A stretch of 64,000 nucleotides of DNA from Neobacillus niacini (GTDB taxonomy: Bacteria; Bacillota; Bacilli; Bacillales; Cytobacillaceae). This document shows, in pieces, positions 26,791-36,050 of this stretch (position 1 is the first letter of the stretch; each line of letters begins with the position of its first letter). Under the pieces are notes generated by a model. It did not search any database. It worked only from the letters and a program-made list of their open reading frames with translations, and was not told the DNA's origin. The stretch covers positions 868,001 to 932,000 of the forward strand of contig NZ_JAMBOX010000001.1 of the NCBI RefSeq assembly GCF_023715785.1. Reading direction: 5' to 3'. The position numbers and the translations under genes are program-made.

Positions 26791-27897
26791 CTAAACTTCT
26801 GGTCCGAAAAATCTGAGTGCTTTAACAGGTTCTGTACCATTGTTGGTAATGATACAGCTTCCTACCTGGGCAGGTATAAACAACTGATCGCCTCGCTTAA
26901 CTTCCTGGCGGCTATCGCCAGTACTGATAATCGCACTGCCGGACAGAAGATAAAGCCCCGAAAACACCCCGTTCCCGTAAAGTTCCATTTGTTGCTGAAC
27001 CTCCACTTGCGTCATCCGAAAATAAGGAGTCCTCATGTAGCCGATTAGTTCCGATTCTCGATTTCCGCCCCAATCTGTTAACAAACGGGGGGGTGTCTGC
27101 CATTTTTTTAGCGTTTCTTCCCAAGAAAAGGATTCATATTTAAAAACATCAAACATTTTCTCGAATCCAATCCCTTGATGGATTAAGTAATCTTCAATAT
27201 GTAACCCTGAAGGCGATGTCCGTTCCATTCGAATGGTGTAGTCCGTCGGCTCCTGAATCTCAACCAAAAGGCAGCCCGGTCCAATGGCGTGGGGTACACC
27301 CGCCTCAATTAAGAACGTATCTCCGGGGGAAATATAGTATTTATGCAGGCAGGCGAGCATACCTTCGATATCCTGTTCATAAAACAACGCTTCCCACTGC
27401 TGTTTGGTTACACCGGATTTAAAGCCGACATACACATGCGGGGGTTCGCCATTCATGTTCCTCCCGCCAACAAAATGCCAGCATTCTGTTTTTCCGTATT
27501 TCGAGCCAAAGAATTGCTGTGCTTTTTCCTTATCAGGATGAACCTGTACAATCAACCGTTCAGCCGAGTCAATCAGTTTGACGAGAACCCCCGTCTGGTC
27601 TCCAAATCGTTCGACATGTTTTTTCCCAAGGAATTCGCTCGGATTCTCTTGGATGATCTCTTTCAATGTAATATCCGCATTGGGGATATCCAGCTTGCTC
27701 AAACCGTCATCTTCACGGCCAATCGTCCTGCTCGAAACGACAGAAATCATCCATTCCTCGGGGAAATGGCTATCTAGCGGATTTTCGGCGCCATGGAGTT
27801 CATCAATGAGTTTCCCTCCCAAGTAGGTTCGCCAAGACTTGGCAGGCGTTAACTTTATCGGTCTTGACGCATCAATTTTTGTTTGACTGCCATTCAA
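26791..27897 (-). CDS. manA: Class I mannose-6-phosphate isomerase-like protein
   Basis: 368-residue cupin-fold, zinc-dependent isomerase of the ManA/YvyI type, interconverting mannose-6-phosphate and fructose-6-phosphate. Zinc-site and active-site pieces are visible: RLIVQVHPDKEKAQ near residue 113, AGVPHAIGPG near 199 and EIQEPTDYTIRMERTSPSG near 212. AGGAGG lies about 12 bases upstream of the ATG. The N-terminus is longer than in the shortest ManA proteins. It stands alone between the ABC importer and the M20 peptidase genes and carries its own cre-like box; mannose is a minor component of plant cell-wall polymers, which may explain the location. Confidence 0.82.
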   Translation of the reverse strand: MNGSQTKIDASRPIKLTPAKSWRTYLGGKLIDELHGAENPLDSHFPEEWMISVVSSRTIGREDDGLSKLDIPNADITLKEIIQENPSEFLGKKHVERFGDQTGVLVKLIDSAERLIVQVHPDKEKAQQFFGSKYGKTECWHFVGGRNMNGEPPHVYVGFKSGVTKQQWEALFYEQDIEGMLACLHKYYISPGDTFLIEAGVPHAIGPGCLLVEIQEPTDYTIRMERTSPSGLHIEDYLIHQGIGFEKMFDVFKYESFSWEETLKKWQTPPRLLTDWGGNRESELIGYMRTPYFRMTQVEVQQQMELYGNGVFSGLYLLSGSAIISTGDSRQEVKRGDQLFIPAQVGSCIITNNGTEPVKALRFFGPEV

Positions 27898-27942
27898 AGA
27901 ACTCTACCTCCTACATTAATCCTTCTTCCTTCTTGATATTAA

Positions 27943-27958
27943 TTGAAAACGATTTCAG
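27943..27958 (-). promoter_or_regulatory. cre-like box upstream of manA-like gene
   Basis: TTGAAAACGATTTCAG matches the cre consensus at 15 of 16 positions. It lies about 45 bases before the isomerase start, implying glucose repression by CcpA. Confidence 0.65.
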
Positions 27959-28032
27959 ATATAATTGAAGATTTTTGGGACTTTGTTTAAAATTTTTAGA
28001 TAATTTATAGGTTCATCTTTAATAAATAAAAA

Positions 28033-28070
28033 GAAAAAAGCCCGGACCCTGTAATAATTAGGTCTGAGCA
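28033..28070 (-). terminator. Intrinsic terminator after the M20 amidohydrolase gene
   Basis: On the minus strand GCTCAGACC and GGTCCGGGC form a stem with one mismatch and one wobble, followed by TTTTTTCTTTTT. Confidence 0.75.
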
Positions 28071-28135
28071 TTTTAATTAGAAAAAGAATAATGTAAATGC
28101 TTTCTATAAAAAGCAGATAATGATTCTTATCGATC

Positions 28136-29320
28136 TTACATTCCATAATACCCGCACACTACACACCCAACTGCTTTGGCCGCTACTATCAAGGCATCTT
28201 CATCAATATCAAATTTCGGATGATGATTGAAGTATGGTTGTTCAACGCCTTTTGGCGTACAGCCAATATAAAAATAACAGCCCGGTATTTTTTCTAAATA
28301 GTAGGCAAAGTCATCAGAAGGCGACATCATCGGGTACTCGGTCACTTTTTTAATATCGGGGTCATCTGCGCCTTCAAGACTTTTTCTTACTAATTCCGTC
28401 ATTTCCGGGTCATTATAAAGCGGCGGATAATCAGGGGTAAAGGTTAACTCGCACTGAACCCCAAACTCTGCTTCCATCCCGCCAGCAATCCGGCGCAGTT
28501 CCTTCCCAATAATCTCCTTTGTTTCATCCGACATATAGCGGATATCCCCTTCAAGCTCAACATGATCCCTAATCACATTAAAGGTTCCCTTTCCATCAAA
28601 AGAGCCAATCGTAATGACGCCCATATCAAATGGATTCAACCGGCGGCTAATAATCGTCTGGACAGCCGTGACAAAATAAGCGCCGGCCACAATGGCATCG
28701 TTTGCCTTATGGGGAGAGGAGCCGTGACCGCCGACCCCCTGAATCCTTAGCTTTAAATAAGACCTGCCAGCCATGGAATAACCGCTGTGATAGCCTACGA
28801 AACCGGCCGGATCCGTCGGCAGCAAATGAATACCAAATATATTTTCAACATCATCAAGCGTTCCGGATTCGACAATACTTTTTGCTCCGCCCGGCGGTAC
28901 TTCTTCAGCATGCTGATGAATAATTTTGATGGTGCCCGGAATTTCGTCTTTTAATTGAATAAGACAATCGGCCAGAACGAGCAAATAAGCCGTATGTCCA
29001 TCATGTGCGCATGCATGCATGACACCTTCATTCTTTGATTTGAACGGTAATTCTGTTTCTTCAAAAATGGGGAGAGCATCGAAATCGGCGCGAAGGGCAA
29101 TTGTTTTCCCTGGTTTTCCTCCCTTAATGGTGACGACAATCCCATAACCGTTCCCCACATTGGATTGAACTTCCACACCCTTGCCTTTATAAAAATCTAA
29201 AATATATTGGGCTGTTTTTTCTTCTTTAAAGGAAAGCTCTGGATTTTCATGTAGATGACGGCGAATTTGAATTATCTCATCTTTACGTTCTGCCAACATT
29301 TCCATTAACTGTTGCTTCAT
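28136..29320 (-). CDS. M20 family metallo-amidohydrolase / N-acyl amino acid hydrolase
   Basis: 394-residue enzyme of the M20D group (HipO/YxeP-like) that removes acyl groups from amino acids or related amides. Conserved pieces: RRHLHENPELSFKEEKTA near residue 20, ALRADFDALPI near 76, the metal-binding MHACAHDGHTAYLL near 104 and QHAEEVPPGGAKSIVESG near 135, and dimerisation-domain GGHGSSPHKANDAIVAG near 197. It sits 70 bases downstream of the MFS transporter gene on the same strand, so the exporter or importer and hydrolase probably handle one N-acylated compound. Substrate unknown. Confidence 0.88.
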   Translation of the reverse strand: MKQQLMEMLAERKDEIIQIRRHLHENPELSFKEEKTAQYILDFYKGKGVEVQSNVGNGYGIVVTIKGGKPGKTIALRADFDALPIFEETELPFKSKNEGVMHACAHDGHTAYLLVLADCLIQLKDEIPGTIKIIHQHAEEVPPGGAKSIVESGTLDDVENIFGIHLLPTDPAGFVGYHSGYSMAGRSYLKLRIQGVGGHGSSPHKANDAIVAGAYFVTAVQTIISRRLNPFDMGVITIGSFDGKGTFNVIRDHVELEGDIRYMSDETKEIIGKELRRIAGGMEAEFGVQCELTFTPDYPPLYNDPEMTELVRKSLEGADDPDIKKVTEYPMMSPSDDFAYYLEKIPGCYFYIGCTPKGVEQPYFNHHPKFDIDEDALIVAAKAVGCVVCGYYGM

Positions 29321-29390
29321 GTTTTATTCCTCCTTGGATTTTTCTAATCCATCGAAATTGTCTGTCATTGCTGTAGGTTCAAGTACCTTC

Positions 29391-30809
29391 CTATTCCGTG
29401 ATAGGTGTTGGCGTTGGTGATGATCTTTTTGTTCCTTTGCTTCCGGCACTCCCCGGGACCATCATCATGATTGAAAGTAATGAAAGGATACCAAAAACTA
29501 CATTTGTGATGATTCCTCCAGCTGCAGCTGCATTAATATTTCCTGTCGCTTCAATCGCCCCATAAACAGCGGCAGAAATGGCCACACCAAATGAACCACC
29601 GAGGGAGCTTGCCATTTTATACAGTCCCGATGCTTCCCCGACTTTGTTTGAAGGCGCATTTGATACTGCTGTATCCGTTGAAGGTGTCGCATAAATGCCA
29701 AGCCCAAGCCCGAATAAGGCAAACCCAATAAATACGCCAACGGTATAAGCTAAGCCTGGCAAAAAGGTCAAGCCCATGATTCCGACTCCAACCGTTGTAA
29801 TGATTGTCCCCCAAATCATCGGAGCTTTTGCCCCTACTTTTTGCAGGATCTTCTCACCGACACGAATCATCGCCAATACAGCAACTAAATAACCAATTGA
29901 CAACATTCCCGACTGAAAAGAGGTAAATCCTCTGCCTACCTGAACATACGTATTCGCAACGACGAGCGTTCCGGCAATGGCATTTAATAAGAAGTTGGAA
30001 ATGGTTGCCCCTGTGTATGGCATATTTTTAAAAAGGGAGAAATCAATCAGGGCATGTTCCTTTTTCCTTTCCACCTTTATGAAAACCAGTAAGCCAATTA
30101 GCGTAAGTGCAGCAAGACCTAAAGATAACGGGCTTGTCCAGCCAAAATCTTTTCCGCGTGTGATGACAAGGTTTAAAGCTAGCATAGATATGGCGAAAAT
30201 AGCCAGCCCTGTAAAATCAAACTTGAAAGCACCTGATTGCTCCGCTTTGCTTTCCGGTGTATCTTTGATTAGCCACATGGCCAAAAGGGCAAAAATAATC
30301 GAAAAAATAAAGATCCATTTCCAACCCATGTAAGTGGCAATGGCCCCCCCTGCGAAAGAACAGACACCTGAACCGCCCCACGAGCCAATGGACCAATAAC
30401 TTAAGGCCCGTTGCCGCTCAGCGCCTTCAAAATACTCCTTCATTAACGCAATCGTTGCTGGCATAATACACGCGCCTGAAAGACCTTGAATGACACGACC
30501 GATGATTAATAAAACAGACCCGGTTGCAAGAACTAAACAAAGAGAACCAATGATACTTAAAATTAAACCAAGATAGGTAATCTTCTTACGCCCAATCTTA
30601 TCGGCGAATCCACCGGCAGCCACAATAAACATCCCTGAAAATAAAGCGGTTAAACTAATCCCAACATTTAATGTGCCCAATGAAATGCCCAAATCCTTTT
30701 GAACGGCCGGGACAATGTTCACCATCGCCTGCGCGAACAGCCAAAATGTAAGAACGCCAAACACAATCCCTGTAATTAATTTATTTGTACCTTTATAGCC
30801 TGCTTCCAT
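29391..30809 (-). CDS. MFS transporter, DHA2-like
   Basis: 472-residue major facilitator with about 12-14 helices. The MFS signature GGFADKIGRKKITYLG lies near residue 62 and GRVIQGLSGACIMPATIALM near 108 (motif C region), matching drug:H+ antiporter-2 proteins such as NorB-like exporters. The C-terminus is a Thr/Pro-rich cytoplasmic tail. It is the first gene of a two-gene unit with the M20 amidohydrolase. The link suggests movement of an acylated amino acid or peptide rather than a drug, but this is inference. Confidence 0.85.
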   Translation of the reverse strand: MEAGYKGTNKLITGIVFGVLTFWLFAQAMVNIVPAVQKDLGISLGTLNVGISLTALFSGMFIVAAGGFADKIGRKKITYLGLILSIIGSLCLVLATGSVLLIIGRVIQGLSGACIMPATIALMKEYFEGAERQRALSYWSIGSWGGSGVCSFAGGAIATYMGWKWIFIFSIIFALLAMWLIKDTPESKAEQSGAFKFDFTGLAIFAISMLALNLVITRGKDFGWTSPLSLGLAALTLIGLLVFIKVERKKEHALIDFSLFKNMPYTGATISNFLLNAIAGTLVVANTYVQVGRGFTSFQSGMLSIGYLVAVLAMIRVGEKILQKVGAKAPMIWGTIITTVGVGIMGLTFLPGLAYTVGVFIGFALFGLGLGIYATPSTDTAVSNAPSNKVGEASGLYKMASSLGGSFGVAISAAVYGAIEATGNINAAAAGGIITNVVFGILSLLSIMMMVPGSAGSKGTKRSSPTPTPITE

Positions 30810-30892
30810 ATTCTAGCCCCCAAATAAGTTTCGTTTAATAAAAAGCTTGTTTTTATTATTCCTCTCGCTATATATTTTTTATTTACAAGTTT

Positions 30893-30954
30893 TGTCACTC
30901 CCCGATTAAAATTAAAATTAATGGATTAAAACTCAGGTGGTGACCCCAGGCACG
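30893..30954. repeat. Copy 1 of a short REP-like inverted-repeat element
   Basis: TTGTCACTCCCCG and CAGGTGGTGACCCCAGGCAC face each other about 30 bases apart. The same arms with similar spacing recur at 52738-52796, and the bases following the left arm (GAWTAA) are shared. No coding sequence is present. Confidence 0.5.
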
Positions 30955-30958
30955 TTAC

Positions 30959-32557
30959 CTATACGGAAAGCTTGAGTAATTCAGCTTTTGCTTCGACTTT
31001 CCCTTCTATGACTGGGACAACATCAACATATTGATTGGTATTAGTGACCACTACAGGCGTTTTTACATCAAAGCCGGCGGCTTTAATTTTTTCAATATTA
31101 AATTCAATGAGAGAGTCTCCCGCCTTCACTTGATCCCATTGTTTCACATGAGTGGTGAAACATTGACCGTTTAATTTAATCGTATCAACCCCAATATAAA
31201 TTAAAATTTCCGCTCCATTCACAGATGTAATGCCAATGGCATGTCCGGTCGGAAATAGAGTGGTAACCGTTCCGTCAACGGGAGATATCACTTCACCGTT
31301 TGTCGGTTCAATCGCAATTCCTTTACCTACCGTTTCAGTAGAAAACAATGGATCACAAATTTCGCTTAAGGGAACAGTTTCACCTCTTAAAGGACTGAAA
31401 ATGGTTTCTCCCTTTACAATGGCCAGGCCAAACTCCTTCACTGTTTTGGCCGAAACTACGTCATTTTTTCCTTCATATCCAAAGACGAGTGTCAAAACCA
31501 TTCCGATCACTAACGCGGTTAAAGTGCCTATTAAATATTGACCGATTGGTGTGAATACTGGAATAGATAAAAAACTTGGAAGAGCAAATGCCGTCCCTTC
31601 TATGCCAAACGCCCCATTAATCGCTCCGCCAATGGCTCCGGCTAATGCCACATACACCATTGTCCGTTTGAAACGTACCAGGATTCCATATGTGATGATT
31701 TCTGTCGTACCTGCCAAGGCACCGGGGACAAGCCCGGACCCGGCCAGAGTTTTCAAATCTTTATCCCTCGTTTTAAAGAAAACCCCCAATCCCATCCCAA
31801 TTTGGGCAAACGGGGCAGCAGCTACCATCGGGCTTATTGGATCACCGCCAGTTGCCAGGTTGGCAATCATGATGGGAACAACCGCCCAGTGGAGACCCAA
31901 TATTGTCAGGAATGACCATGCCGCTCCCAGAACCGCTCCTGTTAAAATACCGCTTTTTGCACTTAAAAATTTGATGATGACGGCTAAGCCCCCGCCAACG
32001 TATGTACCGAATGGACCAAAGATCAGTACAGTCAAAGGAACAATAATAGCTAATGAAATAAGGGGATTCACGAACATTTGCAATTCTTTATAAATAACTT
32101 TTTTCAGATATTTATCCAATAGTGAATAAATCGTAACGGCAATCAAAATAGGAAAGACGGTCGAAGAATAATTTGCCAATATAACCGGAATCCCTAAAAA
32201 TTCTACGTTTTGCGCTTTTGATGTCACTAAATCCGTATAATGCGGCTCTAAAAGCGCAGCACCGATTGCACCGCCAACATAGCCGTTGGCCCCCAGTTTT
32301 ATTGCTAAAGTGATCCCGAGGAAAACTGGAAAGAAGTAGAAAATAGCATGTCCAGCTGCAGCTAAAATCGCATAGGTGGCACTTTTAGGAGATAACCATC
32401 CTACTGTCGTCAAAATCGATAATAAAGCTGAAATCAATCCTGACCCGGCAAGTACCCCTAAAATAGGCGCAAAACTTCCACTGATTACCCCCAAAATTTT
32501 ATTCATGACCGTTTCTTTTTGTTCTATTGAAGCATCGCTTGTATTAATCGTATTCAC
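30959..32557 (-). CDS. PTS-derived EIIC-EIIA protein lacking EIIB and the EIIA phospho-histidine
   Basis: 532-residue protein resembling beta-glucoside-type PTS permeases. It begins almost directly with the EIIC membrane domain (about 18-370, ten or so helices) and ends with an EIIA-Glc-like domain (about 390-525). Two phosphotransfer parts are missing. There is no EIIB domain with its CxTRLR-type cysteine. In the EIIA domain the motif normally reading HxGxDT is LIYIGVDTIKLNG, so the phosphorylated histidine is tyrosine (codon at 31196-31198); the helper histidine in PTGHAIGI remains. GTG at 32557 follows AAGGAG. It lies downstream of beta-glucuronidase. I infer a non-phosphorylating glucuronide permease, though EIIB supply in trans cannot be excluded. 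Confidence 0.82.
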   Translation of the reverse strand: MNTINTSDASIEQKETVMNKILGVISGSFAPILGVLAGSGLISALLSILTTVGWLSPKSATYAILAAAGHAIFYFFPVFLGITLAIKLGANGYVGGAIGAALLEPHYTDLVTSKAQNVEFLGIPVILANYSSTVFPILIAVTIYSLLDKYLKKVIYKELQMFVNPLISLAIIVPLTVLIFGPFGTYVGGGLAVIIKFLSAKSGILTGAVLGAAWSFLTILGLHWAVVPIMIANLATGGDPISPMVAAAPFAQIGMGLGVFFKTRDKDLKTLAGSGLVPGALAGTTEIITYGILVRFKRTMVYVALAGAIGGAINGAFGIEGTAFALPSFLSIPVFTPIGQYLIGTLTALVIGMVLTLVFGYEGKNDVVSAKTVKEFGLAIVKGETIFSPLRGETVPLSEICDPLFSTETVGKGIAIEPTNGEVISPVDGTVTTLFPTGHAIGITSVNGAEILIYIGVDTIKLNGQCFTTHVKQWDQVKAGDSLIEFNIEKIKAAGFDVKTPVVVTNTNQYVDVVPVIEGKVEAKAELLKLSV

Positions 32558-32654
32558 TTTTTTGTTCTCCTTGGTTGAAATTTTTTAAAATGCAGAAACT
32601 TGCTTTTATGATTTCCATTTTCTTGTTCCGATATTTGATAACTTAAAAAATCAA

Positions 32655-32688
32655 TGAAAAAAGCCCTATCCGATTTTTAGATAGGGCC
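32655..32688 (-). terminator. Intrinsic terminator after the beta-glucuronidase gene
   Basis: GCCCTATC pairs perfectly with GATAGGGC and on the minus strand is followed by TTTTTTC. It separates uidA from the permease gene downstream, so the latter depends on readthrough or its own promoter. Confidence 0.85.
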
Positions 32689-32714
32689 AAGTTATATATT
32701 AGGATTCAAATCCT

Positions 32715-34529
32715 TTATTTTTTGTATCCTAGGTTTGGAATGTCATTCCAGCGCTGGCTTAGATAGCGCACGACCATTTTTGGTTCTCTTGCACGGGTAA
32801 ATACACCTTTTTTGTTGCCTTGAACGCGCATGATGCCAAATTTGGTTTGGAAATCGGCGAAGTTCCATAATTGTTCGCCTACAAAGTTAGGAATCTCATC
32901 GAATACCTTGCTGTTCATGCGGTAGTAATCTTCTTGGTATTCTTCACTGAACGGCTCGCCAAGTGCACTATGGAATCCGGCAACCGTATCGGCACCATAT
33001 TCGGTGTACATAATTGGTTTATCCGGGTATTTTTCCTGCCATTCTAACAGCTCTTGGCGTGTCTTTTCTTCAGCCGTCTTCAAGTCGCCATGTTGTACAT
33101 ACCAGCCATAGTAACGATTTAAGGCAATCACATCAACCAGGTCTGTACATTTGTCAGCCTTTGGCGTTGCCATCATGATGCCGACATACGTACATGGACG
33201 CTTTTGTGGATCTAATTCGCGAGCCAGATTAAATAACGGTTCAAAATACTCGTGGGCACCTTTTGAATAAGTGGCTGCCTCGTTGGCAATCGACCACATC
33301 ACCACACAAGCATGATTTTTATCGCGGTCAATCAGCTCGCGAATCACCTGTTGATGAGCCTCGGCTGTCTTCAACTTTTCCCAAGTATCGTCTTCAAACT
33401 CTCCGCCTTTTTCCAAAATCGATACGTCAAAAGTGAAGGATAACATCAATCCAACTGCCGGTGTTTCGTCAATCACGACAATTCCTTCACGGTCGCAAAG
33501 GCGCATCATTTCTTCGGAATATGGATAATGCGACGTCCGGAATGAGTTGGCACCCATTGCTTTCATCAAGTTAATATCATGCACATTGTAGACTTCGTCA
33601 AGTCCACGGCCGCGGACATGCGTATCTTCATGCTTCCCAAAGCCTTTGAAATAGAAAGGTTCGCCATTGATTAAGAACTTGCCGCCCTTTACTTCTATCT
33701 TACGGACGCCAAACGGTTCTTCATACACATCTTCCACTTCGCCATTCGTGATTCCTTCGACCTTTGCTGTATAAAGATAAGCATTAAGCGGCTGCCATAA
33801 ATGAACGTTCTCAAGCGTAACATTTACATCTGTTCCCCTAGTTTGAGCGACTGTATTGCCTTGTTCATCAAGAATGGTTACCCGCACTTCTTCAAAATGT
33901 CCGCCAGTTTTAACGGAAACTTGGACATCTGCTTGCTGATTGGCCAAATCGACATTTGGTACAATCACAATATCGTCAATATAATTCTTTGGTGTTGAAT
34001 AAATTTTGACAGGGCGATGCAATCCCGCATAGTTAAAGAAGTCAAAGTTCTCATCAACTTTACGGATGACTTTACCGTTTTCATCATTCGTTTCGCTATA
34101 ATTTCCAACTGGCAATGTCGTATAATCCAAAAGATTGCTCACACGAACCGTTAAACGGTTTGCCCCAGGAACTAAGAATTCATTGATTTCCGCTTCAAAT
34201 GGCATAAATCCGCCCTTATGATGAACAACAAACTCGCCGTTCACATACACCCATGCTTCGTGAGTCGCAGAACCAAAGCGCAATACCAATCTTTCATCAC
34301 GCAAGGCTTTGGCAATGGTAAATTCTCTTTCATACCATACATAGCCGCAGTGCTGGCGAATTTCTTGCGATACCGCTTGATCATTAAACGATGCCGGAAC
34401 TGCCATCGACTCACCCGTTGGCAGGGGTTGGTTCACATCTATTTCTTTCACTTCATCATCAATCATAAATTTCCAAACACCATTTAGGTCCAATACAACA
34501 CGGCTATCCGTTGCAATAGGATATAACAT
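32715..34529 (-). CDS. uidA: Beta-glucuronidase (GH2)
   Basis: 604-residue cytoplasmic GH2 enzyme releasing glucuronate from beta-glucuronides. The length and layout match GUS: sugar-binding domain (about 1-180), immunoglobulin-like domain (about 180-275) and TIM barrel (about 275-600). Active-site pieces are present: acid/base glutamate in WSIANEAATYS near residue 411, the GUS-specific ALNRYYGWY near 465, nucleophile in MYTEYGADT near 502, and the glucuronate-recognition NKKG element in QGNKKGVFTR near 568. No signal peptide. Glucuronate formed could enter through UxaC, but genes for fructuronate reduction and mannonate dehydration are not in the window. Confidence 0.95.
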   Translation of the reverse strand: MLYPIATDSRVVLDLNGVWKFMIDDEVKEIDVNQPLPTGESMAVPASFNDQAVSQEIRQHCGYVWYEREFTIAKALRDERLVLRFGSATHEAWVYVNGEFVVHHKGGFMPFEAEINEFLVPGANRLTVRVSNLLDYTTLPVGNYSETNDENGKVIRKVDENFDFFNYAGLHRPVKIYSTPKNYIDDIVIVPNVDLANQQADVQVSVKTGGHFEEVRVTILDEQGNTVAQTRGTDVNVTLENVHLWQPLNAYLYTAKVEGITNGEVEDVYEEPFGVRKIEVKGGKFLINGEPFYFKGFGKHEDTHVRGRGLDEVYNVHDINLMKAMGANSFRTSHYPYSEEMMRLCDREGIVVIDETPAVGLMLSFTFDVSILEKGGEFEDDTWEKLKTAEAHQQVIRELIDRDKNHACVVMWSIANEAATYSKGAHEYFEPLFNLARELDPQKRPCTYVGIMMATPKADKCTDLVDVIALNRYYGWYVQHGDLKTAEEKTRQELLEWQEKYPDKPIMYTEYGADTVAGFHSALGEPFSEEYQEDYYRMNSKVFDEIPNFVGEQLWNFADFQTKFGIMRVQGNKKGVFTRAREPKMVVRYLSQRWNDIPNLGYKK

Positions 34530-34655
34530 TTGCTTTCTCCTCCAGTCATGTACAGAAAATACTAAGGTCTACCCATAGGCTTTGAGGAAATCATTTTGCC
34601 TATTCGCTATTATGTAAAGGCTTTAATTTTATTATAGGGAATCCGCTCTGGTAAT

Positions 34656-34684
34656 AATCGTAATATTTTTACTAGATTCGTAAT
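34656..34684. promoter_or_regulatory. Direct repeats AWTCGTAAT, AraC-type operator candidate
   Basis: AATCGTAAT at 34656 and ATTCGTAAT at 34676 are spaced exactly 20 bases, two helical turns, in the intergenic region between uidA and the divergent AraC-type gene. Such direct half-sites are usual for AraC-family dimers. Confidence 0.5.
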
Positions 34685-34733
34685 TATTTGCTATTTTTTA
34701 TTTTTCTATGTACATTAAAACGAGAGGAGTGAT

Positions 34734-35984
34734 ATGTTGGAAGGAAATTTTAACTATCAAGATTTTGTGAAAATCTGCAAAATGGTCCATTCGATTACAA
34801 AAATTGATATACGCCTGCATAATCAGGATGGAGATACCCTATTCCAACGGATTAACCATTATATCCCGGCAATTTTACATCAGCCAGACAAAAAGGCTGC
34901 AAAAATTAATGAAATTCATCGTAGCCTCCAACCAAATCATTATTATCACTATATAAACACATTCGGTCTTGAGTATTTGGCGATTGGCATTTGGCGGGGC
35001 CCATCTTTTTATGGCAGCATTCTTGCCGGTCCTTTGATTTCGCATCTATCGGTTATTGATCTGATAAAAGACATTATTTCAAAAAACAATCTCCCGATCG
35101 GCGAACGCAAGCAATTGGAACAATTCTATCAATCCGTGCCGACTTTAAGTGAAACAGAGTCTAACAATATCGGGGAAATGCTGGTTAATCTTTGTGGTCA
35201 TGATTTCATATATTCGGAAGCCATTTCCTCTGGTACACCGCTTCCACCACTCAAACCGGATCTGCAAAACACAACTATCGAAGGAAGTAAGCATTTAATC
35301 GAATATAGATACGAGCACCAGAATAAATTGATGGATGCCATTACTAAAGGGGACAAGGCTGAGGTTCATCACTTAATCCATTCGATGACAGATTTTGTGG
35401 CGTTTTCCGACAGAGTGCCTGGAAGTCCGATTCGGTCCTCCAAGAATATTTCCTTTGTTTTCAATACCATGTGCCGGGTCGCAGCTGAAAAAAGCGGCGT
35501 ACACCCTGTGTACCTCGATAATATTTCCGAACGGTTCGCCATTTTGATTGAGCGTGCGACCACGCTTTCCCAGTTAAAGAAGCTATTTGCGGTCATGGCC
35601 AATGAATATTGCGATCTTGTCGACACTTTTGCCACGGGCCATTACAGCCCAATGGTGAAAAACGCCGTTGATTATATTTTGCTCCATTTAGGCGGTCCAT
35701 TGACCCTACAGTTGATTGCGGACAAAATTCACGTCAATCCTTCACACCTGTCTCGGAAATTTAAAAGCGATACAGGGATCACCGTGACCGAATTCATTAA
35801 TCGCAAACGGGTGGAGGAGGCGAAATTATACTTACAACGAAGCAATAGTTCCATCACAGACGTTGCCTTTATGGTCGGATTTAATGACTTAAATTATTTT
35901 ACTAAAGTATTCAAAAAAATCACCTCAGTGACTCCATCTCATTACGTCAAAAGAAAATCCATTAACCTAAAAAACAACTCCTGA
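34734..35984 (+). CDS. AraC-family regulator with PocR-like sensor domain
   Basis: 416-residue regulator divergent from uidA. The N-terminal part (about 1-190) resembles PocR/YSIRK-type sensory regions (FVKICKMVHSITKIDIRLHN, then GPSFYGSILAGPLIS), and the C-terminal 100 residues form an AraC DNA-binding domain: LQLIADKIHVNPSHLSRKFK (first helix-turn-helix) and DVAFMVGFNDLNYFTKVFKK (second, with the family signature). Start ATG follows GAGAGGAG. The position makes it the likely regulator of the glucuronide genes, with the direct repeats at 34656-34684 as its probable site. Confidence 0.88.
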   Translation: MLEGNFNYQDFVKICKMVHSITKIDIRLHNQDGDTLFQRINHYIPAILHQPDKKAAKINEIHRSLQPNHYYHYINTFGLEYLAIGIWRGPSFYGSILAGPLISHLSVIDLIKDIISKNNLPIGERKQLEQFYQSVPTLSETESNNIGEMLVNLCGHDFIYSEAISSGTPLPPLKPDLQNTTIEGSKHLIEYRYEHQNKLMDAITKGDKAEVHHLIHSMTDFVAFSDRVPGSPIRSSKNISFVFNTMCRVAAEKSGVHPVYLDNISERFAILIERATTLSQLKKLFAVMANEYCDLVDTFATGHYSPMVKNAVDYILLHLGGPLTLQLIADKIHVNPSHLSRKFKSDTGITVTEFINRKRVEEAKLYLQRSNSSITDVAFMVGFNDLNYFTKVFKKITSVTPSHYVKRKSINLKNNS

Positions 35985-36003
35985 CTGGATGGAGTTGTTT
36001 TTC
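35969..36003. terminator. Bidirectional terminator between AraC- and LysR-type genes
   Basis: AAAAACAACTCC pairs with GGAGTTGTTTTT around an 8-base loop, with A and T runs on both flanks, between two convergent genes. Confidence 0.85.
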
Positions 36004-36050
36004 ATCATAATATACCTTATCACACGTACAGGAATGAAGAGCCCCCTTCT

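Noticed and set aside
31551..32093. 180-residue plus-strand frame opposite the PTS-derived permease
   Set aside because: Antisense to a membrane domain, which often leaves long open frames; no motif or start signal.
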